Shown here in pieces: positions 9,911 through 17,956 of a stretch of 64,000 bases of DNA. The notes beneath the pieces are model-generated. The model saw only the letters and a list, made by a program, of their open reading frames with translations. It ran no database searches and was not told where the DNA came from. The position numbers and the translations under genes are program-made. This DNA comes from Gammaproteobacteria bacterium (GTDB taxonomy: Bacteria > Pseudomonadota > Gammaproteobacteria > Chromatiales > Chromatiaceae), in NCBI GenBank assembly GCA_009929855.1, contig RZZN01000012.1, forward strand, positions 17,004-81,003, in the 5' to 3' direction. Position 1 is the first letter of the stretch; the number at the start of each line of letters is the position of its first letter.

Positions 9911-10003
9911 CAATCCGGCCAACTGAATTCATGTCATCGTCACCCGCCCCACATCCGCGCGACACAGAGCACGCCTAAGATCTCACGACCATTTCGCCAT
10001 TGC

Positions 10004-10786
10004 ATGTCGAGTGATCAAATGAGCGCAACCGCATCCTCAGTGGCTGCCCGAGCAACTCCGCGGCTCTTCGTCGACCTGGCCGCGAGCACGGATGAGATTC
10101 GCGAGGCACAAGCCCTGCGCTATCGTGTCTTCGCCCAAGAGCTCGGCGCCCGCTTGAGCGGCGCGGCCGATGGACTGGACGTCGACGATTTCGATGCGCA
10201 TTGTCATCATCTGCTGGTGCGCGATGACCGCAACGGTCAGGTGGTGGGGTGCACACGACTCTTGACCAGCGAGGCCGCGGCACGGCGCGGCGGTTTCTAC
10301 TCGGAAACCGAGTTCGATCTGGATCCGATCAAGCGGCTGGATGGACGCCTCCTGGAGGTCGGTCGCACCTGCATCGCGCCGGGCTATCGGCAAGGCTCGG
10401 CGATCGGGGTGCTGTGGTCCGGGCTCGCGGGCTTCATTCGACTGCAGGGGTTCGATCATCTCTTCGGCTGTGCCAGCATTCCGCTCGGCGAGAACGATGT
10501 CCTCGCCAGCGCGATCATGAACCGTCTGCGCCGCCATGCCATGGCGCCCGAGCACCTGCGGGTCACTCCGCGTCTGCCATTGCGCGCACCCACCTCGGCG
10601 GTCGAGGTGCTGGATGCCCCACTGCCCGGGCTGCTGCGCGCCTATCTCAGGCTTGGCGCGCGGGTCTGTAGCGAGCCGTGCCGGGATGCGGATTTCGGGG
10701 TGGCCGACGTGCTGGTGCTCCTCGATATCGACGCACTCCATCCCGCCTATTCACGACACTTCATCGACCGGGTCCCCGGGCGGTGA
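10004..10786 (+). CDS. OlsB-like N-acyltransferase (ornithine lipid step 1)
   Basis: This 260-residue GNAT-fold protein belongs to the L-ornithine N-alpha-acyltransferase family. Members move a 3-hydroxyacyl chain from acyl carrier protein to ornithine, giving lyso-ornithine lipid. Family phrases are ALRYRVFAQELGA, DDFDAHCHHLLVRD, VVGCTRLLT, FYSETEFDL, LEVGRTCIAPGYRQG and LFGCASIP. The next gene, 5 bases downstream, is an acyltransferase of the type that does step 2 (OlsA), which supports the assignment. Start is ATG 10004; ATG 10019 has a weak GAGTG 5 bases upstream and is an alternative. Some relatives act on other amino acids or are fused to OlsA, so the exact head group is inferred. Confidence 0.82.
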   Translation: MSSDQMSATASSVAARATPRLFVDLAASTDEIREAQALRYRVFAQELGARLSGAADGLDVDDFDAHCHHLLVRDDRNGQVVGCTRLLTSEAAARRGGFYSETEFDLDPIKRLDGRLLEVGRTCIAPGYRQGSAIGVLWSGLAGFIRLQGFDHLFGCASIPLGENDVLASAIMNRLRRHAMAPEHLRVTPRLPLRAPTSAVEVLDAPLPGLLRAYLRLGARVCSEPCRDADFGVADVLVLLDIDALHPAYSRHFIDRVPGR

Positions 10787-10791
10787 GTCCC

Positions 10792-11634
10792 ATGACGCTC
10801 GCATCCTCGGCGTGGCGTGCGCTGTCGATCCTCGCCCATCTCGGCAGCGCCGCGGCGCTCGCCCTCTGGATCCGCGCGATCACTCGAATCGCCGCGCGCC
10901 CGCGCTGGGTGCCCCGCGTGATGCGCTGGTGGCACGCTCGGCTCTGCGCCATCCTGGATCTCCAGGTCTCGATCCATGGGCGACTCGAGCCGGGCTGCCT
11001 GCTGGTCGGAAACCACGTCTCTTGGCTGGACATCCCGGTCATCGGCGCCCATGGCGAGGTCAGCTTCCTCGCCAAGTCCGAGGTCCGCGGCTGGCCACTG
11101 ATCGGATGGCTGGCCGAGACGGCCGGAACCCTGTTCATCGTCCGCGGGGCCCATCGAATCCAGACACTGGCCGCGCGGCTGAGCGAGCAGATCAGCCAGG
11201 GCCACACCATGATGATCTTCCCCGAGGGGACGACCAGCGATGGCGCCTCGGTGCTGCGCTTTCACCCGCGGTTGTTCGCACTGGCGGTGGAGACTGGGGT
11301 GGCCATCCAACCCATCGCCATCCGCTACCGGAGCGCGGACGGTGAGCTCGACACACGCGTGCCCTTCCTTGGCGAGGAGACCTTGCTCGCACACTTGATG
11401 CGTCTGCTGCGTCATCCCGCGCCCAGGGTCGAGCTGCACCTCCTTCCCCCCCAGCCGGTCAACGCGGTGGATCGGCGTGACCAATTGGCCGAGCGCGCGC
11501 GGCGCGCCATCCTCGCCAGGCTCAGAGCGGAGACACGCGAGCGCGTGGTCGATCCAGGCGACGCCGAGGTGCCGCGCCTGACGCCCGCGCTGAGCACCAG
11601 CCCTGAATCCATCGGAGTCACTGATGCCAGTTGA
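10792..11634 (+). CDS. 1-acyl-sn-glycerol-3-phosphate acyltransferase family (OlsA-like)
   Basis: This 280-residue PlsC-type acyltransferase has the HX4D catalytic motif in GNHVSWLD (His75-Asp80). Other blocks are FLAKSEVRGWPLIGWLAE, FIVRG and FPEGTTSDG (from 143). An N-terminal hydrophobic stretch (about 10-30) anchors it to the inner membrane. Members O-acylate lysophosphatidate, or lyso-ornithine lipid in the case of OlsA. The gene sits 5 bases after the OlsB-like gene and overlaps the glycosyltransferase gene by 11 bases. OlsA is therefore likelier than the housekeeping PlsC, although dual activity is known for OlsA enzymes. ATG 10792 was chosen because the longer frame would overlap the upstream gene. 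Confidence 0.85.
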   Translation: MTLASSAWRALSILAHLGSAAALALWIRAITRIAARPRWVPRVMRWWHARLCAILDLQVSIHGRLEPGCLLVGNHVSWLDIPVIGAHGEVSFLAKSEVRGWPLIGWLAETAGTLFIVRGAHRIQTLAARLSEQISQGHTMMIFPEGTTSDGASVLRFHPRLFALAVETGVAIQPIAIRYRSADGELDTRVPFLGEETLLAHLMRLLRHPAPRVELHLLPPQPVNAVDRRDQLAERARRAILARLRAETRERVVDPGDAEVPRLTPALSTSPESIGVTDAS

Positions 11635-12928
11635 TCGCGGAGAAACCGCCCCCGGGATGCAGCAAGCGCCGCTGGAGTCAGCGCGGATCGGCCAGGCGGG
11701 ACTTGCCATCGGGGTCGTGACCGAGACCTATCCACCCGAGATCAACGGGGTAGCCAACACCATGCATCATCTGGTGGAGGGGCTGGCCGAGCGCGGTCAC
11801 CACGTCCGCCTGATCCGGCCAAGACAACCGGGGCTGCCGGCGCAACAGCGCACGAGTGCGATCACCATCCAGCTGGTCCCGGGATTGCCCATCCCCGGCT
11901 ATCCAGGACTGCGCTTCGGGTTGCCCGTGTATTGGCGACTGCGGCGCGCCTGGGAGTCATCGCCCATGGATCTCGTCTACATCGCCACCGAGGGACCGCT
12001 CGGGCACGCCGCGTTGGCCGCGGCGAATGCGCTTGGCATCCCCAGTGTCACTGGATTCCATACCCAGTTTCAACACTACGGACCACATTATGGACTCGGT
12101 CTGTTCACGCGACAGATCGAGGAGACACTGCGTCAATTCCACAATCGCTCGGACATGACCCTGGTGCCGACCGTCGAGTTGCGCGACGAGCTCTCGCGAC
12201 AGGGCTTTCAGAATGTCGCGGTCTTCGGTCGCGGTGTCGATCTGCGCCTGTTCTCCCCGCAACGGCGCGATCCCGAGCTGCGCCGGACCTGGGGTGGCGG
12301 CGAGGACACGCTGATCTTGATGCATGTCGGACGTCTCGCGCCGGAGAAGAATCTCGCCCTTGCGCTGAGGGCCTATGCCACGATTCGGGCCACCCGACCA
12401 GAGACTCGGCTCGTGCTCATCGGCGACGGTCCTGAGCGCGAGCGCATCCAGCTCGATCATCCCGAGATTCTCTGTCTGGGAGCCAAGAGCGGTGAGGATC
12501 TCGCGCGCCATTATGCCTCGGGCGACCTCTTTCTCTTTCCCAGCTTGACCGAGACCTACGGCAATGTGGTGGCCGAGGCGCTGGCCAGTGGTCTGCCAGT
12601 CATCGCCTTCGATTATGCCGCGGCGCGGTCACTGATTCGCGCCGGACACAATGGCTCGAGCGTCCCATTCGGTGATGAGGCGGCCTTCATCGCCGCCGCC
12701 CTGTCGTTCACCCATGACCTCGAGCGACTGCGTGGCGCGGGCGCACGGGCCGCGCGGGGCATGCAAGCGAGCGGCTGGGAATCGGTCATCGAGGAGGTCG
12801 AGTCCTGTCTGTATCGCCTCGTGCAAGGACGCCGCGCGCTGGCCTCACGCGCCTCGTCCGACGTTTCTTCACCAAGCGTCAATATCACCGCAATTGACGT
12901 CGGCGAGAATCACGGACGTCTTCCCTGA
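11624..12928 (+). CDS. GT4 glycosyltransferase, likely diacylglycerol glycosyltransferase (Agt-like)
   Basis: This 434-residue GT-B fold enzyme starts its N-domain with GVVTETYPPEINGVANTMHHLVEGLAERGH. Its nucleotide-sugar domain has HVGRLAPEKN (about 234-243), LVLIGDGPERE and the EX7E region in FPSLTETYGNVVAEALASG (Glu310, Glu318). The closest recognisable relatives are the SqdX/MgtA/Agt-type lipid glycosyltransferases. In rhizobial and marine bacteria, Agt glycosylates the diacylglycerol released by PlcP. A PlcP-like gene follows after 17 bases. Start ATG 11624 has GGAG 6 bases upstream and overlaps the acyltransferase stop. The sugar donor cannot be read from sequence. Confidence 0.82.
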   Translation: MPVDRGETAPGMQQAPLESARIGQAGLAIGVVTETYPPEINGVANTMHHLVEGLAERGHHVRLIRPRQPGLPAQQRTSAITIQLVPGLPIPGYPGLRFGLPVYWRLRRAWESSPMDLVYIATEGPLGHAALAAANALGIPSVTGFHTQFQHYGPHYGLGLFTRQIEETLRQFHNRSDMTLVPTVELRDELSRQGFQNVAVFGRGVDLRLFSPQRRDPELRRTWGGGEDTLILMHVGRLAPEKNLALALRAYATIRATRPETRLVLIGDGPERERIQLDHPEILCLGAKSGEDLARHYASGDLFLFPSLTETYGNVVAEALASGLPVIAFDYAAARSLIRAGHNGSSVPFGDEAAFIAAALSFTHDLERLRGAGARAARGMQASGWESVIEEVESCLYRLVQGRRALASRASSDVSSPSVNITAIDVGENHGRLP

Positions 12929-12945
12929 CGCGAACCGGTGATGCG

Positions 12946-13746
12946 ATGAGCCAGATTACACGCATGAGCCCGCTGAGATACCGCAGCATCTTCATCTCTG
13001 ACGTCCATCTTGGCCTGCGCGGTTGTCAGGCCTCGCTGGTGCTCGACTTCCTGCAATCGATCGAGTGCAAGCACCTCTATCTGGTCGGTGACATCGTCGA
13101 TCTCTGGGCGATGAAGAGCGGGCTCTATTGGCCGGAGACCCACAACCAGGTGGTGCGAGCGGTGCTCGATAAGGCCCGTCACGGGACCCAGGTCATCTAC
13201 ATCCCAGGCAATCACGACGAGCATTTCCGCATCCATCTGGACGCTGATTTCGGTCATGTGGCCGTGCGCAACGAGGCGATCCATACGACCGCGGATGGGC
13301 GCCGATTCCTGGTCATGCATGGTGATGCATTCGACGCGGTGGTCCAGAACGGCAAGTGGCTGGCCAAGCTCGGTGCCAGTGCCTATGACACCCTCCTGGC
13401 CCTGAATGGACACATCAGCCGAATCCGCCGCTGGCTCGGCCTGGAGTATTGGTCACTGGCGGCCTTCCTGAAATACAAGGTCAAGGATGCGGTGAGCTAT
13501 ATCAGCGATTTCGAAACCGCGCTGGCCAACGAGGCCAAGCGTCGCCAGCTCGACGGCATGATCTGCGGACACATCCACCATGCCGAGATCCGCGACATCG
13601 AGGGGATCGCCTACTGCAACTGCGGCGACTGGGTCGAGAGCTGCACCGCCTTGGCGGAGCATCATGACGGCCGTCTCGAGCTGCTGCGCTGGACCCAGAC
13701 CACCGCGGGATCACTCGAGCCGCCTGATCTGGCTCGCGCCAGTTAG
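12946..13746 (+). CDS. PlcP-like calcineurin-type phosphoesterase (often labelled UDP-2,3-diacylglucosamine diphosphatase)
   Basis: This 266-residue metallophosphoesterase shows a full set of metal-binding motifs: SDVHLG (Asp19, His21), GDIVDLW (Asp49), GNHDE (Asn89, His90), HGD (His125) and GHIHHAE (208-214). It resembles LpxH superficially. Yet the phrases IFISDVHLGLRGCQASLVLDFL, GLYWPETHNQVVRAVLDKA, EYWSLAAFLKYKVKDAV and NCGDWVESCTALAEH match PlcP, the intracellular phospholipase C that converts phosphatidyl lipids to diacylglycerol. Its position directly after a lipid-type GT4 gene supports that reading. The TAG stop overlaps the convergent kinase stop. LpxH activity is the main alternative. 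Confidence 0.83.
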   Translation: MSQITRMSPLRYRSIFISDVHLGLRGCQASLVLDFLQSIECKHLYLVGDIVDLWAMKSGLYWPETHNQVVRAVLDKARHGTQVIYIPGNHDEHFRIHLDADFGHVAVRNEAIHTTADGRRFLVMHGDAFDAVVQNGKWLAKLGASAYDTLLALNGHISRIRRWLGLEYWSLAAFLKYKVKDAVSYISDFETALANEAKRRQLDGMICGHIHHAEIRDIEGIAYCNCGDWVESCTALAEHHDGRLELLRWTQTTAGSLEPPDLARAS

Positions 13747-16700
13747 GCCGCGGCGGATCCAGGGCGCGCCCGCGGGGCCTCGCTGAGATACTGGAGCAGC
13801 GTCCGATGGAGCTGCTCCAGGTCGATCGGCTTGCTGAGATGATCGTCCATCCCGGCCGCGCGGGTCTTCTCGATATCCTCCTTGAAGGCATTGGCGGTGA
13901 GCGCGATGATGGGGACGTCCGGGCTGAGCGCACGGATGCGGCGGGTCGCCTCGAACCCATCCATCACCGGCATCTGCAGATCCATCAGGATGAGATCGAC
14001 CGGCGCGCGCTGAACATGCTCGACGGCCTCCAGCCCATTCTCGGCGACCGCGATCGCTAGTCCGCTGTCCTCCAAGAGACCCAGCACGATCTCGCGATTG
14101 AGCGGGTGGTCCTCGACGATGAGAACCCGTTTGCCCTCGAGCCCCACCAGCGGACGGGGCGCGCTGGGCACGACCGGCGCATCCTGCTCGGTGTTGGCGT
14201 TGACCTTGGCTGGCGCGAACAGCCTGGCGAGCATCCGTTCCAGCTCGAGTGGGTTGACCGGCTTGCGCATCAGAGCGTCGACGCCCTCCGCGCGGGCTTG
14301 GCTCGCGCTCGCCTCCTGCCAAAAGGCGCTCACCAGGATCACGCGCGGGCACCCTTCGCCCAGCTCGCGTCGGATCAGACGCAGGGTCTCGATCCCATCG
14401 AGCTCGGGCATCAACCAGTCCACCAGGATGAGATCATAGCGGTGGTCCTTGATGCGTTGGAGCGCGGCACGACCGCTGCTCAGGGTATCCACCTCCAACT
14501 CATGGGCGCGCAGCAGCTCGCTGAGGATCTCGCGCCAGAGCGGATGGTCATCCACCACCAAGACGTGTCGTCCTGGATAGCCGGTCATCCGCGGCGGGGT
14601 CGCGGAGGACTCGGGCGCCGCGATCTCGAAGCTGAAACAACTGCCATGCCCGCTCTGGCTGCTCACCTCGATGGTCCCATCCATGAGCTCGACGAGTTGT
14701 TTGCTGATCGTCAAGCCAAGACCGCTGCCGCCATAGCGGCGGGTCGTGCTGCTGTCGGCCTGTGCAAAGGACTGAAACAACCCGGCCTGCTGCTCGGGCG
14801 AGATGCCGATGCCGGTATCCCGGACCATGAACCGCAAGCGCGCGGCGCGCGGCGCGCTCACGCTCAGACGCACCTCGCCCCGCGCCGTGAACTTCACGGC
14901 ATTGCCCAGAAGATTGGTCAGCACCTGGGTGATGCGCAGCGGGTCACCGAGATAGTGGCTGGAGAGGTCTGGTGCATAATCGACGATCAATTCGAGCCCC
15001 TTGTCATGGGCCGCGACCTCCACCAGCTGAACCGCATTCTCGACCAGGATGTAGAGCTCGAAGTCAGTCCGATCGATGCGGAGCTTGCCGGCCTCGAGCC
15101 GCGAGACATCCAGGATGTCGTTGAGGATGCCGAGCAGCGATTGGGCCGAGCTGGCGATCTTGCGCAGCGACTCACGCTGGTGCGCGTCGAGGTTGGTTCG
15201 CAACACCAGCTGGGTCATGCCGATGATCCCGTGCATGGGTGTGCGGATCTCGTGGCTCATGTTCGCCAACAGCGCGCTCTTGGCACGATTGGCGGCCTCG
15301 GCGGCCTCGCGCGCCTGCTGGATCTCACGCTCATGACGTTTGCGCTCGGTCACGTCGCGACTGTTGAGCACCAGCCCACCGAGCGCGGGATCCTTGAGCA
15401 GGTTACTGGCCAAGGTCTCGATATCACGCCAATCCCCATTGGTGTGACGCATGCGACATTCGGTGACCGCGGTGGCCTCGTCATTGGCGAGTACCTGCTG
15501 CATGACACCGGTGAAGCTCGGTCGATCGTCGGGATGGATGAGGGTGAGCACCGACTGATTGGTCAACTCGGCCACGCGCAGTCCCAAGACCCGCTGCGCG
15601 GCCGGACTCACGAAGCGCAGCCTGAGGTCTGGTCCCACCAAGCTGATCATGTCGGAGGAATGACGCGCGAGAGACGCGAAACGTGCCTCGCTCTCGCGGA
15701 TCGCGCGCTCGGCGCGTAGACGCACCATTTCGCGCGCGGCCGCCGCTTGTCTCACCATCACCAACATGGCCAGTAGCCCAGCGCCGATGATCAAGCCAGT
15801 CAGCGTCCCATCCATATCCGCGTCGGTGGACCACCAGCCCAGCGCGATGGGGATGATGAAGGCATAGACGGTGGCGATCGTCAGATAAGGCAGGGTCATG
15901 ATGATCCAGCCCGAATCCTCGGCGCCCTCGTGCACCGGCGCCGGGTGAGGATCGCCGCGATGCTCGAGATAGGCCGCGATCATCAGCAGCTGATAGGAGA
16001 TCAGATAGATCTGATCCGTGAATCCACCCGAGACATAGCTGTCGCGGAAACTTTCAAGGGCAAACCGGGTATCGGCCACGAAGAAGAGCCACAATCCCAA
16101 GACCAGCCACCCGAGCGGCATGAAGGCGCGATCTCGCCGGCGTCTCAACAACAAGGCCAGCGACCCGACCAACAACACCGTATCGCCCAGCGGATAGGCC
16201 TGAGTGATCAGCAGCTCCAGCAGCGAATCGTAGTCGCCGAACGTGATCGGCCTGAGCAACAGATACCACACCAGGATCCCGGCGCCGCTCGCGATGATGG
16301 TCAGATCGAGACGGAACAACATCCGCTCGGCCGCCCCCTTGATCGGGCGCATGAATGAGAGTATGGCGGTCAATGCCAAGGGGAAGAACGCGAGATAGGC
16401 CACGTCGGCGAGCGAAGGGAATGGCTCGATCTGCAGCACATCCTCGTAGATGAGCCAGATGAGATCGCCAGCCCAATAGGTCAGTGCCGCCACTGCGATG
16501 AAACGCCAGCCGCGTCGATCGCATGGCGTGGAGGCGCGGCGCGAGGTGCGCCAGCTCATCAAGACCACAGAGGCCGCCATCAGGACGAAGACGAGATTGG
16601 AGACCTGTCCATGCCATTGCGCATCTCGTGGTCCGCTCGCGCCCCACAGGAGCAAGCCGACGAGGAGCGAGCCATTGAGCAACAAGACCCAGGTTCCTGG

Positions 16701-16838
16701 ATCGGCGAGCAGGCCGGGGCGCGTGTCGCGCTGGCTTGGGGGTGACACGGCGGGCAAATGGATTGTCTCAGGGGTGGTCATGACTCGATTGGCGGAGTCG
16801 ATCACAATCTTCTCAGTGTAGGCCAATCTAGACCTCAT
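13743..16838 (-). CDS. Hybrid sensor histidine kinase: multi-TM sensor, PAS, HisKA, HATPase, two receivers
   Basis: The protein has 1031 residues. About ten membrane helices (roughly 48-370) form an integral sensor. A PAS domain (383-500) follows, then HisKA with LLANMSHEIRTPMHG (His529). The HATPase has NLLGNAVKFTARG, DTGIGISPEQ and GGSGLGLTISKQL. Two receiver domains follow: REC1 (about 775-890) with VDWLMPELDG and REC2 (about 905-1020) with MDLQMPVMDG and a KPID lysine. There is no Hpt domain, so phosphotransfer needs an outside protein. ATG 16838 opens the frame; ATG 16781 (MTTPETIHLP) is a plausible shorter start. It is convergent with the PlcP-like gene (stops overlap by 4 bases) and divergent from the STAS gene. 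The signal is unknown. Confidence 0.9.
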   Translation of the reverse strand: MRSRLAYTEKIVIDSANRVMTTPETIHLPAVSPPSQRDTRPGLLADPGTWVLLLNGSLLVGLLLWGASGPRDAQWHGQVSNLVFVLMAASVVLMSWRTSRRASTPCDRRGWRFIAVAALTYWAGDLIWLIYEDVLQIEPFPSLADVAYLAFFPLALTAILSFMRPIKGAAERMLFRLDLTIIASGAGILVWYLLLRPITFGDYDSLLELLITQAYPLGDTVLLVGSLALLLRRRRDRAFMPLGWLVLGLWLFFVADTRFALESFRDSYVSGGFTDQIYLISYQLLMIAAYLEHRGDPHPAPVHEGAEDSGWIIMTLPYLTIATVYAFIIPIALGWWSTDADMDGTLTGLIIGAGLLAMLVMVRQAAAAREMVRLRAERAIRESEARFASLARHSSDMISLVGPDLRLRFVSPAAQRVLGLRVAELTNQSVLTLIHPDDRPSFTGVMQQVLANDEATAVTECRMRHTNGDWRDIETLASNLLKDPALGGLVLNSRDVTERKRHEREIQQAREAAEAANRAKSALLANMSHEIRTPMHGIIGMTQLVLRTNLDAHQRESLRKIASSAQSLLGILNDILDVSRLEAGKLRIDRTDFELYILVENAVQLVEVAAHDKGLELIVDYAPDLSSHYLGDPLRITQVLTNLLGNAVKFTARGEVRLSVSAPRAARLRFMVRDTGIGISPEQQAGLFQSFAQADSSTTRRYGGSGLGLTISKQLVELMDGTIEVSSQSGHGSCFSFEIAAPESSATPPRMTGYPGRHVLVVDDHPLWREILSELLRAHELEVDTLSSGRAALQRIKDHRYDLILVDWLMPELDGIETLRLIRRELGEGCPRVILVSAFWQEASASQARAEGVDALMRKPVNPLELERMLARLFAPAKVNANTEQDAPVVPSAPRPLVGLEGKRVLIVEDHPLNREIVLGLLEDSGLAIAVAENGLEAVEHVQRAPVDLILMDLQMPVMDGFEATRRIRALSPDVPIIALTANAFKEDIEKTRAAGMDDHLSKPIDLEQLHRTLLQYLSEAPRARPGSAAA

Positions 16839-16922
16839 ACAAGGCGAGATCGGGCGGTCGTCGAGGAGCCAGACCGTCAGGCGCGACGCGCGCGGATGAG
16901 CCAGTTACACTAACGCGCATCG

Positions 16923-16936
16923 CGCCTGGCCAGGCG
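16923..16936. repeat. 14-bp perfect palindrome in the kinase/STAS divergent region
   Basis: CGCCTGGCCAGGCG reads the same on both strands. It lies in the 278-base non-coding stretch between two divergent regulatory genes and could be an operator. In GC-rich DNA a chance palindrome is also possible. Confidence 0.35.
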
Positions 16937-16967
16937 TCCAAGGCGTCGCTGGGTCGCGGTGACCGGC

Positions 16968-16992
16968 GCGAGCACCCCGAGCGGGTGCTCGC
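16968..16992. promoter_or_regulatory. Perfect 10-bp inverted repeat (hairpin) between divergent genes
   Basis: GCGAGCACCC and GGGTGCTCGC are exact complements around a 5-base loop (CGAGC). No T-run follows on either strand, so it is not a standard terminator. The position, 125 bases before the STAS start and 130 before the kinase start, fits an operator or a structured leader. Confidence 0.45.
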
Positions 16993-17116
16993 TAGCGTCG
17001 GGCCACGGGCGGTGGGAGCGGATTCACGGCCGCTGTCCCCCGCCCTGGCGATCTGGCCAGCGCGTGCCCCGGCGAGTCTGATCGAAACGCAACCTGTCAA
17101 ATAGGATTGAAGATCC

Positions 17117-17455
17117 ATGAGCATTCTGTCGACCAAGAATGAAGACGTCCTGATCGTGAACCCGAATGGCCGACTCGACACCCATACCTCGCCGGCTGCC
17201 GAGCAGCTCATCACCAACGCGATCGAGCAGGGCGAGACCCGAATCCTGGTGGATTTCGCGCAGACCGATTACATCTCCAGCGCGGGGCTGCGGGTCCTGT
17301 TGAAGGCCACCAAACAGCTCAAGCAGGCTGGCGGGAGCTTCGCGCTCTGCAACGCCAACGAGCAGATCCGCGAGGTGCTGGAGATCAGCGGCTTCGCCAC
17401 CATCATGCCCTGCTACGTCAGTCTCGACGAGGCCATGCGCGAGATCGGCGGTTAG
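17117..17455 (+). CDS. STAS-domain anti-sigma factor antagonist
   Basis: This 112-residue single STAS domain has the start ILSTKNEDVLIVNPNGRLDTHTSPAAEQ and the phosphoacceptor loop DYISSAGLRVLL. Ser55 is in the position of the regulated serine in SpoIIAA/RsbV. In partner switching, the unphosphorylated form binds an HATPase anti-sigma factor; a kinase inactivates it and a SpoIIE phosphatase restores it. Both partners lie next to it on the opposite strand (17519-19907, convergent). A sigma factor gene is not in the window, so the output target is unknown. Confidence 0.92.
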   Translation: MSILSTKNEDVLIVNPNGRLDTHTSPAAEQLITNAIEQGETRILVDFAQTDYISSAGLRVLLKATKQLKQAGGSFALCNANEQIREVLEISGFATIMPCYVSLDEAMREIGG

Positions 17456-17518
17456 ATCGATGACCCGCGGCCATCGTCCCACGCCAGCGCGCCGCGATGG
17501 CCGCCACGACCAGACGTT

Positions 17519-17956
17519 TCATTCAGGAAACACGACCTCCAAGCGGTTGAGCCCATCACAGCGCTGATAGCTGAGGGCGGTCGTCTCGGCGCGCACCATG
17601 TAGAGACCCAGCCCACCGATCGGACGCTCATCCAGGGGCGCGTCGACCGCCACGGCGAGCGTCTGAGCGGTGGGATCGAATGGATGGCCGTCGTCCTCGA
17701 TGCGCAGTCGCGCCGGCGGACCCAGTGACAGGAGCAGGTCGATGCGATGCTCGACGGTGTCGTCATAGCCATATTTGATGGTGTTGGTCACCAGCTCCTC
17801 GGTGACCAGGCGCACCCGATAGGCCAGTCGCGGCGTCGCCCCACGCTCATCGAGAAAGGCATCGAGCCGATCCAATGCCGTCTCCAGTGCATCCAACCGG
17901 TTGGTCAGGCTCAGACGCAGCGTCTCCATGTCCTCAGGCGTACTCTTCACGGTCAT
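17519..17956 (-). CDS. RsbW/SpoIIAB-like HATPase (anti-sigma regulatory factor)
   Basis: This protein of about 145 residues is a minimal GHKL ATPase. The N box is in EELVTNTIKYGYDD, the G1 box is EDDGHPFDP and the G2 box is GGLGLYMVRAETTALSY. Such proteins phosphorylate a STAS antagonist on serine and often sequester a sigma factor. ATG 17956 was chosen; it overlaps the upstream SpoIIE gene by 23 bases, giving tight coupling. ATG 17929 is possible but has its GAGG too close. It is convergent with the STAS gene, 63 bases away, which is its probable substrate. Confidence 0.88.
   Translation of the reverse strand: MTVKSTPEDMETLRLSLTNRLDALETALDRLDAFLDERGATPRLAYRVRLVTEELVTNTIKYGYDDTVEHRIDLLLSLGPPARLRIEDDGHPFDPTAQTLAVAVDAPLDERPIGGLGLYMVRAETTALSYQRCDGLNRLEVVFPE

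Noticed and set aside
9931..9943. Possible Pho box (ATGTCATCGTCAC) before the lipid cluster
   Set aside because: The two half-site-like elements are adjacent instead of being spaced by four AT-rich bases, so the 11-base repeat geometry of PhoB sites is missing.
12946..13746. Calling the phosphoesterase LpxH
   Set aside because: The metal motifs are shared, but the inter-motif phrases (QASLVLDFL, YWPETHNQVV, YWSLAAFLKYKVK, GDWVESCTA) and the gene context fit PlcP better.
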